DNA from: CAWVWD01 sp965662365
GTDB taxonomy: Bacteria; Bacteroidota; Bacteroidia; Chitinophagales; Saprospiraceae
NCBI GenBank assembly: GCA_965662365.1
Contig: CBFIHR010000013.1
Span: 6,332 to 70,331 of the forward strand
DNA: 64,000 nucleotides
Reading direction: 5' to 3'
The translations under genes were made by a program, and so were the position numbers. Positions 7,253 to 16,331 of the stretch are shown in pieces (within the stretch, counting starts at the first letter, position 1; each line of letters opens with the position of its first letter). The notes beneath the pieces are model-generated. The model saw only the letters and a list, made by a program, of their open reading frames with translations, was not told where the DNA came from and searched no databases.

Positions 7253-9280
7253 ATGCAGTTTGTATATCCAGCTTTTTTATTCGCACTCGCAGCTATTGCG
7301 ATTCCAATAATTATTCACCTATTTCACTTTCGCCGATTTAAGAAAGTTTACTTTACGAATGTAAAATTCTTACAAGAGGTCAAAGAAGAGTCTGCTTCTC
7401 GTGCTCGATTACGGAACTTATTGGTTTTACTCATGCGAATCATGGCCATCGCCTTTTTGGTTTTCGCTTTCGCCCAACCGTTTATTCCAACTAAAGACAC
7501 CGAAGTCAAAGCAGGACAAAAAGCTGTGAGTTTATACGTGGACAATTCGTTCAGTATGGATGCACAAGCCTCTGATGTGCCTCTGATTGAGAAAGCCAAA
7601 CAACGTGCAAGAGAAATCGTCAGTGCTTATAATATCGAGGACGAATTTCAGATTATTACTTGTGATTTTGAGGGGCGACACCAGCGTTTGGTAAGTCAAG
7701 AAGATGCTTTGCAATTAATCGACGAAATACAAGCAACCTATGCCGTAAAAGATATTTCAAAGGTGATCGCTAAACAAAAACAAGTATTAAACACTGCAAA
7801 AGCGGATAATAAAGTTTCTTACTTAATTTCCGATTTTCAGAAAAATGTAACCGACCTTGAAACTGTTCAGGATACAACGGTAGAAATGAATTTAGTCCCC
7901 TTACAATCCGTTCAATTACGGAATGTATCCATCGATTCCGCTTGGTTTGAAGCACCTGTTCAGATGTTAAATCAAACAAATCGCTTAATTGTAAAAGTCA
8001 GAAATCTAAGCGATGACGAAGTCGAAGATATGCGATTGAGCCTAAAACTCGATGGCCAAGTAAAGCCTCTGGGCAATATCAACTTGAAAGCGAATGAAGC
8101 AATTTTTGATACGGTAAACGTGACAATTGTACGAACGGGTTGGCACGAAGCAGAATTAAGTATTACCGATTTTCCTGTCAATTTTGATGACACGTATTAC
8201 TTCACTTTTAATGTTAAAAAAGAGATTAAAATCTTATCTATTAACGAAAATACGAGCAATCGATACATCAATTCCGCCTTCGGAAACGCTGGTTATTTCA
8301 AAGTGGACAATCAATCCACAAATCAAATTAACTATTCAAAAATATCTGATTATCAATTAATTACACTAAACGAATTAAATAATATATCGTCAGGTTTAGC
8401 ATCTGAACTACGGCAATATATCGCTGATGGTGGCAATGTCGGTGTCTTTCCAAGTGTAACCGCAAATGTCGCAACTTATAAAGCATTTTTAAACAGTGTG
8501 AATGCTAACGAGCTAACGGCTTATCAGCAAAAGGAACGAGAAATCACGTATATTAATACAGAAGAATTTATATTCAATGATGTCTTTATTAATACATCTG
8601 CAAACCTAAAATTACCTGCTACGACGGCTAATTTTGGCGTAAGCCGAAGTCGTGCAGAGGAAGTTTTGTTACGTTATCGAGATGGCGGTTCGTTTGTCTC
8701 AAAATATAATTACGAAGGCGGAAATGTATTTCTTTGTGCCGCTCCGTTGAACACAGATGTGAGTAATTTGGTACAAAATGGAGAAGTATTCGTGCCGTTA
8801 TTATATAAAATGGCATTGGCGACAGGAAAAGATAATCGCATTGCTTACATCATCGGAAAAGACGAAATCTTAGAAACAGACAACAAAGCCGAAGGAACGG
8901 AAACGGTTTATAAACTAAAAGGAAAGGTCGAAGAATTCATTCCGGGACAAAAAAACTTAGGGAATAAAATTATCTTAAATGTCAATAATCAAATCGGTGA
9001 AGCCGGGTTTTACAACCTTTTTTTAGAGGAAACTAAAACGCTTGATAAATTTGCCTTCAATTATGACCGCCGAGAATCTGAACTGGCTTATTTCACAGAA
9101 GATGAATTAAAGGCCAAAGGTGGTCAATTTATAGATGTAATTGTAGCCAGTGCCAAAGCCGATTTTAAAGAAATTATCGGCGAACGCAGTCGAGGTATTA
9201 TTTTATGGAAATGGTGTTTGGTTATTGCGTTGCTGTTTTTATTAGCCGAAATTTTATTACTTCGTTTTTGGAAAACTTAA
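7253..9280 (+). CDS. BatA-domain membrane protein with vWA-like region
   Basis: 675 residues. The N terminus carries the BatA/aerotolerance N-terminal domain: a first membrane helix (FLFALAAIAIPIIIHLF), a basic loop FRRFKKVYFTNVKFL and a second helix ending FAFAQPFIP near residue 80. A von Willebrand A-like domain follows; its metal-site motif reads YVDNSFSMDAQ (D-x-S-x-S is only partly kept). The middle is extracytoplasmic beta-rich sequence, and a last helix (CLVIALLFLLAEILLLRF) ends the protein. In other Bacteroidota such proteins belong to bat operons linked to MoxR ATPases and stress tolerance, but no moxR or bat partner is next to it here. Function is therefore only inferred. Confidence 0.85.
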   Translation: MQFVYPAFLFALAAIAIPIIIHLFHFRRFKKVYFTNVKFLQEVKEESASRARLRNLLVLLMRIMAIAFLVFAFAQPFIPTKDTEVKAGQKAVSLYVDNSFSMDAQASDVPLIEKAKQRAREIVSAYNIEDEFQIITCDFEGRHQRLVSQEDALQLIDEIQATYAVKDISKVIAKQKQVLNTAKADNKVSYLISDFQKNVTDLETVQDTTVEMNLVPLQSVQLRNVSIDSAWFEAPVQMLNQTNRLIVKVRNLSDDEVEDMRLSLKLDGQVKPLGNINLKANEAIFDTVNVTIVRTGWHEAELSITDFPVNFDDTYYFTFNVKKEIKILSINENTSNRYINSAFGNAGYFKVDNQSTNQINYSKISDYQLITLNELNNISSGLASELRQYIADGGNVGVFPSVTANVATYKAFLNSVNANELTAYQQKEREITYINTEEFIFNDVFINTSANLKLPATTANFGVSRSRAEEVLLRYRDGGSFVSKYNYEGGNVFLCAAPLNTDVSNLVQNGEVFVPLLYKMALATGKDNRIAYIIGKDEILETDNKAEGTETVYKLKGKVEEFIPGQKNLGNKIILNVNNQIGEAGFYNLFLEETKTLDKFAFNYDRRESELAYFTEDELKAKGGQFIDVIVASAKADFKEIIGERSRGIILWKWCLVIALLFLLAEILLLRFWKT

Positions 9281-9313
9281 ATAACTTATTTAACATTAAG
9301 TTACAAATTATCG

Positions 9314-9348
9314 AACCTGACAGATTTTTAAAATCTGTCAGGTTTTTT
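9314..9348 (+). terminator. Rho-independent terminator, AACCTGACAGATTT hairpin
   Basis: AACCTGACAGATTT (9314-9327) pairs exactly with AAATCTGTCAGGTT (9331-9344), followed by T's. A relative of the same hairpin lies at 22979-23009, so it belongs to a repeated terminator-like family in this genome. Confidence 0.85.
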
Positions 9349-9457
9349 AGTTTAAAATATAGACTTTTAAAATAAAAAATAAGAAGCTACAATCGGTAAA
9401 AGTCAGTGTTTTCAGTGGATCGATCAAAATCAGACATCAACACTTCACGGCTCAAAC

Positions 9458-12400
9458 CTACTGAACACCTTCCACAATGTCCTTCAATACCTTCTTCGCA
9501 TCCGTCATATTTTTTACCCGTTCTCGCACCAAAAGGAAGTAATTGCCAGATTTTTTGAAACCCATATTACTATCGCCTTTTCCGTTGACGTACATAATCA
9601 CTTTTTGAAATAAATCACTTTCGTAAAATGGCGACTGTGGATTAGCAACAAAGTAGCAACGAAGTTTATTATTTTTTAAAATCAAGCGTTCAAAACCTAA
9701 CTTTTTGCACAACCAACGCAATTTTAAACCATTAAACAACTCTTTAACTGCTTGTGGTAAAGGCCCAAAACGGTCGATTAGTTTTTCGGCAAACGCTCGA
9801 ACCTCTTCGTCTGTTTCCAAGTTGTCTAGCTCTGTATAAACACGCAAGCGTTCTTGAATCGAGTTGATATATTCGTCAGGAATCATCATTTCAATATCCG
9901 TATCCATTTGGACATCTCGCACGAATCTTTGTTCCTTTTGAACTTCATCTTTGAACAATTCTTTAAAATCTTTTTCTTTCAATTCTTGAATCGCTTCATC
10001 TAAGATTTTTTGGTACGTTTCATAACCAATATCGGAGATAAAACCACTTTGTTCGCCACCCAAAATATTTCCTGCCCCACGAATATCTAAATCTCGCATG
10101 GCAATATTCAAGCCGCTTCCTAAGTCCGAAAACTCCTCAATCGCCTGCAAACGACGACGAGAGTCTGGCGGCAAAACCGAAATTGGCGGCGCTAATAAAT
10201 AACAAAAAGCCTTCTTATTCGAACGACCGACTCGACCACGCAATTGATGCAAATCACTCAACCCGAAATGATGTGCATTATTAATCATAATCGTATTCGC
10301 ATTAGAAATATCCAAACCAGTTTCGATGATATTCGTACACACCAAAACATCATATTTTTTATCAATAAAATCCACCAAAGTCGCTTCTAAATCCTTTGGT
10401 TTCATCTGTCCGTGAGCCATTCCAATATCGATATCTGGACACAAACGCTGAATCATACCACGAACCTCAGGCAACGATTTCACTCGATTATGAACAAAAT
10501 AAACTTGTCCGCCACGCATCACTTCATAATAAATCGCATCCCGAATCAAATCACCGTCCATTATCCGAACTTCCGTATGAATCGGCTGTCGGTTTGGCGG
10601 AGCTGTCGCAATCACCGACAGGTCACGAGCCGCCATCAGTGAAAACTGCAACGTCCGTGGAATCGGTGTTGCTGTCAGCGTTAGCGTATCAACATTAACC
10701 TTAAAAGCACGGAGTTTTTCCTTAGCTGCCACGCCAAATTTTTGCTCCTCATCTATGATTAACAAACCTAAATCTTTGAACTTAACTTTTTTATTCAAAA
10801 TGGCATGTGTACCAATAATTAAGTCAATTTCTCCAGCTTCTAAATCTTTATAAATTTGATTTTTCTCCTTTGTAGTACGGAAACGATTTACATAATCGAC
10901 CCGAACAGAAAACTCTTTTAATCGTTCTCTAAATGTTTTGGCGTGTTGCAATGCCAAAATCGTAGTCGGCACTAAAACCGCCACTTGTTTGCCATCGACT
11001 GCCGCTTTAAATGCTGCCCGAATCGCCACTTCTGTTTTACCAAAACCAACATCACCACAAATCAACCTATCCATCGGATAGCCCTTTTCCATATCTTCTT
11101 TTACATCCTGCGTCGCTTTCGCTTGATCCGGCGTATCTTCATAAATAAAAGAAGATTCTAACTCATATTGCATCCAATTATCCGGCGGGAAAGCATGCCC
11201 TTTGGCCGCTTTTCGCTTTGCATACAACTTGATAAGTTCAGCAGCAATATCCTTAACCTTCTTTTTCGTCCGACTTTTTAGATTCGTCCAAGCGTCCGAA
11301 CCTAACTTATAAACCTTTGGCGTTTTACCTTCTTTACCAACATATTTTGAGATTTTATGTAATGAATTGATACTTACGTATAACAAATCATTATCCTTAT
11401 AAATTAACCGAACCGCCTCTTGAATATGTCCATTAATATCGATTTTTTCCAAACCAGAATACTTCCCTACTCCGTGATCAATATGCGTCACATAATCGCC
11501 AGGCTGTAGCTCTCGCAAGAGTTTGATATTCAAGGCTTGTGACTTTGTAAAACCTTGTTTAAGTTTATATTTATGAAAACGATCAAAAATCTGGTGGTCA
11601 GTATAACACGCAATTTTTAGTTGTTTATCAATAAAACCCTTGTGAATTGCGGTACTAATTGGATGAAAAACAACATTGGCTTGCAAGTCCTCGAAGATGC
11701 GATAAAAACGCTCAATTTGTCGTGGATTTTCAGTAAAAATGTAGTTCGTGATTCCATTTTCCGTATTGTCATTCAGGTCTTTTATTAATAAAGCAAAATT
11801 CTTATTAAAACTCGGCTGTGGCTTCGACGGATATTTAATATGACGAACGCCTACATCGCCTTTAAACTCAAAATACGATGATTTTCCAAGCTCAATAACC
11901 GCTTGATTCAACACTTCATTGACCACAACATTAGGCAAAATAAATGCTCTTTCGTGCATTATTTTTGCAGATTCTGTCGTGTCGTCTTCTTGTAGCGTGT
12001 CCGCAAAATCAGCCGCCTTATCAAAACAAATCTGTAACCTATCAATTAAGTTTTGTACATCTTTTATCCAAATTGCCGTATTTTCAGGCAATGTTTTGAA
12101 CAACGACACCTTTTGATTTTGCCGAAATTCCGTTTGAATATTCGGAATAATCGACACTCGACTAATTTTTTTCAGCGACAGCTGATCCAATGGATTAAAA
12201 ACCCGAATACTTTCAACCTCATCATCAAACAATTCGATGCGATACGGCATATCATTTCCATAAGAAAAAATGTCAATAATGCCACCTCGAATCGAAAACT
12301 GCCCAGGCTCGAAAACAAAATCTACTCGTGAAAAACCATACTCAATCAGCACTTCCAAAATCGTATCAACATCTAAACTTTCACCATTTTGGATTTCAAT

Positions 12401-12850
12401 TTTGGACTCATTCAATACTTTTGGAGCAACGACTTTTTCGAACAAAGCCTCCGGATAAGTCACGATAATTTCGCCTCGTGCTTTCGAGTTTGTGACTTTA
12501 TTCACCGTTTCCGTTCGCAACAACACGTTGTGATTTTCCACCGTTTTAAACTCTTGCGGTCGCTTAAACGAATCCGGAAAAAAGTGAATTGTTTTTTTCT
12601 CAAACAGGTTATTCAGTGTATTCTGCACATAAGCCGCATCTTCCTTATCAATCGCCACAAACAAGTGACAAGCAGGTATTTCATAATACGTTGCTGCCAG
12701 TACAAACGACTCCAAACCACCTTTTACATCTTGTAATAAAAAGCGTTTCGGTTCATCCGCATTTGCCACCGATTGCTCAATTCCTCGGGCAATCAGTTTG
12801 GTACGTTCGTCCTTTCGGTATAATTCCAGTAGTTGTTCTAAATTTTTCAC
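9458..12850 (-). CDS. mfd: Transcription-repair coupling factor Mfd
   Basis: 1130 residues, full length for the family. Mfd removes RNA polymerase stalled at DNA damage and recruits UvrA. Visible in order: the N-terminal UvrB-like region; the RNA-polymerase-interacting domain (PGDYVTHIDHGVGKYSGLE, about 460-480); helicase Walker A GDVGFGKTEVAIRAAF; the DEEQ box as IDEEQKFG; motif TATPIPRTLQFSL; motif VI GRVGRS; and the C-terminal TRCF domain. The start codon is GTG at 12850. A -7-like TACCTTCG (12863-12856, one mismatch) lies so close that transcription could begin at or next to the start codon. Bounded by a strong terminator of the opposing gene on the 3' side. Confidence 0.97.
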   Translation of the reverse strand: MKNLEQLLELYRKDERTKLIARGIEQSVANADEPKRFLLQDVKGGLESFVLAATYYEIPACHLFVAIDKEDAAYVQNTLNNLFEKKTIHFFPDSFKRPQEFKTVENHNVLLRTETVNKVTNSKARGEIIVTYPEALFEKVVAPKVLNESKIEIQNGESLDVDTILEVLIEYGFSRVDFVFEPGQFSIRGGIIDIFSYGNDMPYRIELFDDEVESIRVFNPLDQLSLKKISRVSIIPNIQTEFRQNQKVSLFKTLPENTAIWIKDVQNLIDRLQICFDKAADFADTLQEDDTTESAKIMHERAFILPNVVVNEVLNQAVIELGKSSYFEFKGDVGVRHIKYPSKPQPSFNKNFALLIKDLNDNTENGITNYIFTENPRQIERFYRIFEDLQANVVFHPISTAIHKGFIDKQLKIACYTDHQIFDRFHKYKLKQGFTKSQALNIKLLRELQPGDYVTHIDHGVGKYSGLEKIDINGHIQEAVRLIYKDNDLLYVSINSLHKISKYVGKEGKTPKVYKLGSDAWTNLKSRTKKKVKDIAAELIKLYAKRKAAKGHAFPPDNWMQYELESSFIYEDTPDQAKATQDVKEDMEKGYPMDRLICGDVGFGKTEVAIRAAFKAAVDGKQVAVLVPTTILALQHAKTFRERLKEFSVRVDYVNRFRTTKEKNQIYKDLEAGEIDLIIGTHAILNKKVKFKDLGLLIIDEEQKFGVAAKEKLRAFKVNVDTLTLTATPIPRTLQFSLMAARDLSVIATAPPNRQPIHTEVRIMDGDLIRDAIYYEVMRGGQVYFVHNRVKSLPEVRGMIQRLCPDIDIGMAHGQMKPKDLEATLVDFIDKKYDVLVCTNIIETGLDISNANTIMINNAHHFGLSDLHQLRGRVGRSNKKAFCYLLAPPISVLPPDSRRRLQAIEEFSDLGSGLNIAMRDLDIRGAGNILGGEQSGFISDIGYETYQKILDEAIQELKEKDFKELFKDEVQKEQRFVRDVQMDTDIEMMIPDEYINSIQERLRVYTELDNLETDEEVRAFAEKLIDRFGPLPQAVKELFNGLKLRWLCKKLGFERLILKNNKLRCYFVANPQSPFYESDLFQKVIMYVNGKGDSNMGFKKSGNYFLLVRERVKNMTDAKKVLKDIVEGVQ

Positions 12851-13158
12851 GAGTGCGAAGGTAAGGAAAAATGATTTTGACTTAAAGCCTTATTCGATTA
12901 TTTGAAATACCTCTTGATTAATAAACTTCATATTTTTTGACTTAATTTACAAAAACGTACACATTTCTTAAAAGGATTAATAATTATTAACCGTACCTCG
13001 ATTCCTTATTCTCACATTTACCATGATGTTTATCAACGAACTTGATAAATACCTTTTTTGGTACTTAATCTTATTCGTCAAAAACTCATTTCCTATAAAA
13101 AACGTACTTTTACACAAAATTTGAATTAGTAAAACGAAATTTTAATAATAATTACAAA
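12851..13158. other. Intergenic region between mfd and an unknown gene
   Basis: AT-rich, with no open frame of interest. A small hairpin TTTATCAA/TTGATAAA (13029-13049) is followed by TACCTTTTTT and could be a weak plus-strand terminator or leader structure. No clear TAnnTTTG element was found for the gene at 13159. Confidence 0.35.
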
Positions 13159-13680
13159 ATGGCGAAAATACAACGAGTTTCATTTGCAAACTTTTTGAAT
13201 AGATTTGAGGAAATTGAATTACCAATTTCAATCGGAACGGAAACACACTTAGATTTCAGCAGTCAAAATGACCCTTTACCAGTAGCTATGATTGATAAGT
13301 TTTTGATTGAAACTCGTGTGATGAAGGAGTTAGATGAGTTTACGGAAGTTGTACCGTTGATGAAAATTCCGAATACAGGCGATTTTCATGCAGTTATCGT
13401 TTGGAAAGCGGGTTTGATGCAATATGAATATTGGATGATGACTTTTGATAAAATGGAACGTCTTATTGATAAAAGAAATATTGCGGGAACTAAAGTAATT
13501 AATAACTTGTTGCTTCACGCAGTTGTCTCTATTACAGAACAATGGGAAATTCATGTAATCCAAAATGGTCGTGCGGCTGATGATGAAAATAATTATGACC
13601 CGACAAAAAGCCTTCGTTATCAATTCCGAATCCTTCAAGATGGTTATATTCAAGAGGAAGAACCAGATGAACTTTGGTAA
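13159..13680 (+). CDS. Conserved-looking protein of unknown function
   Basis: 173 residues, soluble, acidic, no signal peptide or membrane segment. I do not recognise the family. The N-terminal part is rich in short beta-like stretches (IELPISIGTETHLDF), the middle contains HAVIVWKAGLMQYEYWMMTF, and the C terminus is strongly acidic and ends EEEPDELW. Codon use and composition match the neighbours, and the frame is clean over its length, so it is a real gene. It is transcribed away from mfd and stands alone. The spacer after it holds a repeat and a candidate RNA gene. Confidence 0.75.
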   Translation: MAKIQRVSFANFLNRFEEIELPISIGTETHLDFSSQNDPLPVAMIDKFLIETRVMKELDEFTEVVPLMKIPNTGDFHAVIVWKAGLMQYEYWMMTFDKMERLIDKRNIAGTKVINNLLLHAVVSITEQWEIHVIQNGRAADDENNYDPTKSLRYQFRILQDGYIQEEEPDELW

Positions 13681-13682
13681 TG

Positions 13683-13715
13683 ATTGATTGTTGAGTTGTT
13701 GAACTGTTAAATTGT
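13683..13715. repeat. TTGTTGAACTG-type degenerate micro-repeat
   Basis: GATTGTTGAGTTGTTGAACTG followed by TTAAATTGTTT is a chain of near-copies of a 7-9 base unit (xxTTGTTGA). It starts right after the stop of the unknown gene. It is of the same kind as the other spacer repeats in this window. Confidence 0.4.
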
Positions 13716-13770
13716 TTATTATCAACTTTCTACAAAAAATAATTAACGATTAATTCTTATTAGAATTGAA

Positions 13771-13798
13771 TTTGAATGGATTATTATGTATAATTTTG
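13771..13798 (+). promoter_or_regulatory. Bacteroidota-type promoter upstream of a candidate small RNA
   Basis: TTTG (13771-13774), 16 bases, TAATTTTG (13791-13798). Predicted RNA start is near 13804. The next coding start (rnr, 14094) is about 290 bases away, and a strong hairpin intervenes. Confidence 0.5.
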
Positions 13799-13803
13799 CT
13801 ACA

Positions 13804-13928
13804 CGATGGACGGTTTTATAAAAAATTGAATTATAATTGGTTTTCAATACTGTCCAGCTTTGCGTGGGTAACCTATAATTTTAATTCGAAATTTAAACTT
13901 TACGAAAGTTCGAAACTTTCGTAAAGTT
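13804..13928 (+). ncRNA. Candidate small structured RNA ending in a 15-bp palindromic hairpin
   Basis: A promoter-like sequence at 13771-13798 is followed by about 125 bases with nested complementary pieces. CACG near 13802 pairs with CGTG near 13863. GGAC near 13809 pairs with GTCC near 13855. ATTGAA pairs with TTCAAT between them. The 3' end is a perfect hairpin, AACTTTACGAAAGTT (13896-13910) and AACTTTCGTAAAGTT (13914-13928). No open frame fits. No known RNA family was recognised. It could instead be the long 5' leader of rnr, with the hairpin acting as an attenuator. All of this is read by eye; no covariance test was possible. Confidence 0.35.
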
Positions 13929-14042
13929 AGTTTCAAAGAAGAAATAACAATAAATCAATACCCAAATTTCCCCACAATATTCCGAAAAATCGGATAACAA
14001 CTATTAATTAACAAACAAGTGTGTATTAGTTAAGTGACCTGT

Positions 14043-14092
14043 CAACAATGACTAATCAACAATGACTAATCACGAATCACCAATCACTAAAA
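14043..14092 (+). repeat. Tandem CAACAATGACTAAT plus AATCAC-type repeats directly before rnr
   Basis: CAACAATGACTAAT occurs twice without a gap (14043-14070), followed by CACGAATCACCAATCACTAA and then the ATG at 14094. The unit resembles the TAATCACGAATCACTAA repeats found in the efflux operon gaps. Confidence 0.65.
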
Positions 14093-14093
14093 C

Positions 14094-16244
14094 ATGAGGA
14101 AAATTAAAAATTCTAAAAAAACAGGAAAATTAAACCCAAACGATTTGAAAAGAAGCATTTTAGCCTTATTCCGCCGACAAGCCAAAAAACGTTACAACGC
14201 TAAACAAATTCAGAAAAAACTGAAAATTAAGAATACGAAAGATTCGATCCAAGATGCGTTGGATAAATTGGAAAATGATAAAAAAATTGTCGCTTTGCCG
14301 AGAGAGAAATACAAACTCAATAAGGAAAACTTGGATAAAGGCGAAACGCACGTCTTAATCGGTCGGGTCGATATGACTCGAAATGGTTCGGCATACATCG
14401 TTTGTGATGATTTGGAGGACGATATTTATGTGCCGGCTCGTAAGCTAAATTATGCCTTAAATGGTGATAAAGTCGAAGTCAAATTCTCAAAAGAACCCGG
14501 CAGAAATCGCCTAAATGGCGAAATTACCAGAGTTTTGGAACGCAAAACAGAATATTTTATCGGCACATTGAAATTGTCCAGTCGCTTCGGTTTTGTGATT
14601 ACGGATAATCAAAATATGTTTACCGATATTTATATACCGTTGGAGGATTTGAACGGTGCGAAAAACGGTGAAAAGGTCGTCACTCGAATTGTCAAATGGC
14701 AAACCGAAAAAATCAAAAGTCCAATCGGTGTAATCACAGAATCACTAGGGAAAGCAGGTAGTAGCGATATCGAAATGAAGTCGATTTTGATTCAAAATGG
14801 CTTTGAATTGTCGTTTCCGCCAGAAGTGTTGGAAGAGTCGGAAGCCTTGTCAGAGAAGATTTCGGAAGCGGAAATTGCTCGTCGTCGAGATTTTCGTGAA
14901 ACTTTGACTTTTACGATTGATCCAGACACGGCAAAGGATTTTGATGACGCTTTATCGTTAGAATATTTAGATAACGGAAATTATGAGGTTGGTATTCATA
15001 TTGCAGACGTGACGCATTATGTGCGAGAAGGTTCGGCTCTGGATAAGGAAGCCTACAAGCGTTCGACTTCGGTTTATTTGGTCGATAGAGTCTTGCCGAT
15101 GTTGCCAGAGAAAATCTCAAATGTCTTGTGTTCTTTGCGGCCAAATGAAGAAAAACTAACATTTTCAGCCGTTTTTACTTTTGATAAAAATGATAAAATC
15201 ATAAAAGAATGGTTCGGAAAAGGCGTAATATTTTCGGATAGAAGATTCACTTATGGCGAAGCTCAAGAAATCTTGGAAGCAGGCGAAGGCGAGTTAGCTG
15301 CAGAGTTGAAAAAACTGAATCAATTATCCAAAAAATTGCGTAAGCAACGCTTTAAAGAAGGGTCGGTCGATTTTGATATGCCAGAAGTAAAATTCAAATT
15401 AGACGAAGAAGGTGTGCCGGTCTCGGTGTATGTGAAAGAACGTAAGGACTCGAATATGTTAATTGAGGATTTCATGTTGTTAGCAAATCGTCGTGTGGCC
15501 GCAAAAATTGGAAAACAGGAATATCCTGTGCCATTTGTGTATCGTATTCACGACTTGCCAGATATGATGAAAGTCGGTGACTTTATCAAATTTGCTCAGG
15601 CTTTGGGTTACAAAATGAACATTCAGACGCCAGAACAAATCGCAAAAGCATACACTCAATTATTGAAAGACACAAAAACTCGACCCGAGTTGAAAGTCTT
15701 AGAACCGTTGGCAATTCGCACGATGTCAAAAGCCATTTATAGTTCGGATAATATCGGACATTATGGTTTAGGTTTCAGTTATTATTCGCACTTTACGTCA
15801 CCGATTCGTCGTTATGCTGACGTATTGGTTCACCGTATTTTTGAAAAAAACCTGAAAGAACGTTATGCGGTAAAGCAAGCAGAACTAGAAGAGATGTGTG
15901 GTCATATTTCTCGTCAAGAACGCAAAGCAACCGATGCAGAACGTCAGTCCGTGAAGTACAAACAGGTCGAGTTTATGACCAAACGCATTGGCGAAGTCTT
16001 CACTGGTGTGATCTCGGGTATGATTGATAAAGGTTTCTTTGTCGAGTTGGTGGATAATTTCTGCGAAGGAATGGTAACTTTTTCTACTTTACCAGAATCG
16101 TATCAATTGGACGAAAGTCGATTATTTGCCGTTGGTAATATTTCAAATAAAAAGATAAAAATGGGCGATATTGTTCGAGTTCGTATCGTAAGTGCGAATT
16201 TGCAAACTCGTAAAATTGATATGGAGTTGGCAAACGATGAGTAA
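14094..16244 (+). CDS. rnr: Ribonuclease R
   Basis: 716 residues, an RNB-family 3'-5' exoribonuclease that degrades structured RNA. A lysine-rich N terminus with a winged-helix-like region (about 15-80) is followed by two cold-shock domains. The RNB catalytic domain includes TFTIDPDTAKDFDDALS, which carries the clustered aspartates that bind metal. HYGLGFSYYSHFTSPIRRYADVLVHR is the family signature region near residue 555-580, and a C-terminal S1 domain follows (GEVFTGVISGMIDKGFFVEL). The length is typical. The start at 14094 is preceded by a tandem micro-repeat rather than a Shine-Dalgarno site. Confidence 0.96.
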   Translation: MRKIKNSKKTGKLNPNDLKRSILALFRRQAKKRYNAKQIQKKLKIKNTKDSIQDALDKLENDKKIVALPREKYKLNKENLDKGETHVLIGRVDMTRNGSAYIVCDDLEDDIYVPARKLNYALNGDKVEVKFSKEPGRNRLNGEITRVLERKTEYFIGTLKLSSRFGFVITDNQNMFTDIYIPLEDLNGAKNGEKVVTRIVKWQTEKIKSPIGVITESLGKAGSSDIEMKSILIQNGFELSFPPEVLEESEALSEKISEAEIARRRDFRETLTFTIDPDTAKDFDDALSLEYLDNGNYEVGIHIADVTHYVREGSALDKEAYKRSTSVYLVDRVLPMLPEKISNVLCSLRPNEEKLTFSAVFTFDKNDKIIKEWFGKGVIFSDRRFTYGEAQEILEAGEGELAAELKKLNQLSKKLRKQRFKEGSVDFDMPEVKFKLDEEGVPVSVYVKERKDSNMLIEDFMLLANRRVAAKIGKQEYPVPFVYRIHDLPDMMKVGDFIKFAQALGYKMNIQTPEQIAKAYTQLLKDTKTRPELKVLEPLAIRTMSKAIYSSDNIGHYGLGFSYYSHFTSPIRRYADVLVHRIFEKNLKERYAVKQAELEEMCGHISRQERKATDAERQSVKYKQVEFMTKRIGEVFTGVISGMIDKGFFVELVDNFCEGMVTFSTLPESYQLDESRLFAVGNISNKKIKMGDIVRVRIVSANLQTRKIDMELANDE

Positions 16245-16280
16245 GATTAAGTCCAATTACAATCAGCTTGATTACAATAA

Positions 16281-16313
16281 AAAGGCGAAGTCTCGATTTG
16301 AGATTTCGCCTTT
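16281..16313. terminator. Bidirectional hairpin terminator between rnr and the opposing gene
   Basis: AAAGGCGAA-G-TCTC (16281-16294) pairs with GAGA-T-TTCGCCTTT (16300-16313), one mismatch, 5-base loop. Its position between converging genes suggests it serves both. Confidence 0.75.
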
Positions 16314-16331
16314 CGTATTTTATTATCTTTT

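Noticed and set aside
10396..10698. Plus-strand open frame of 100 codons
   Set aside because: Antisense shadow inside mfd, whose helicase motifs occupy the other strand.
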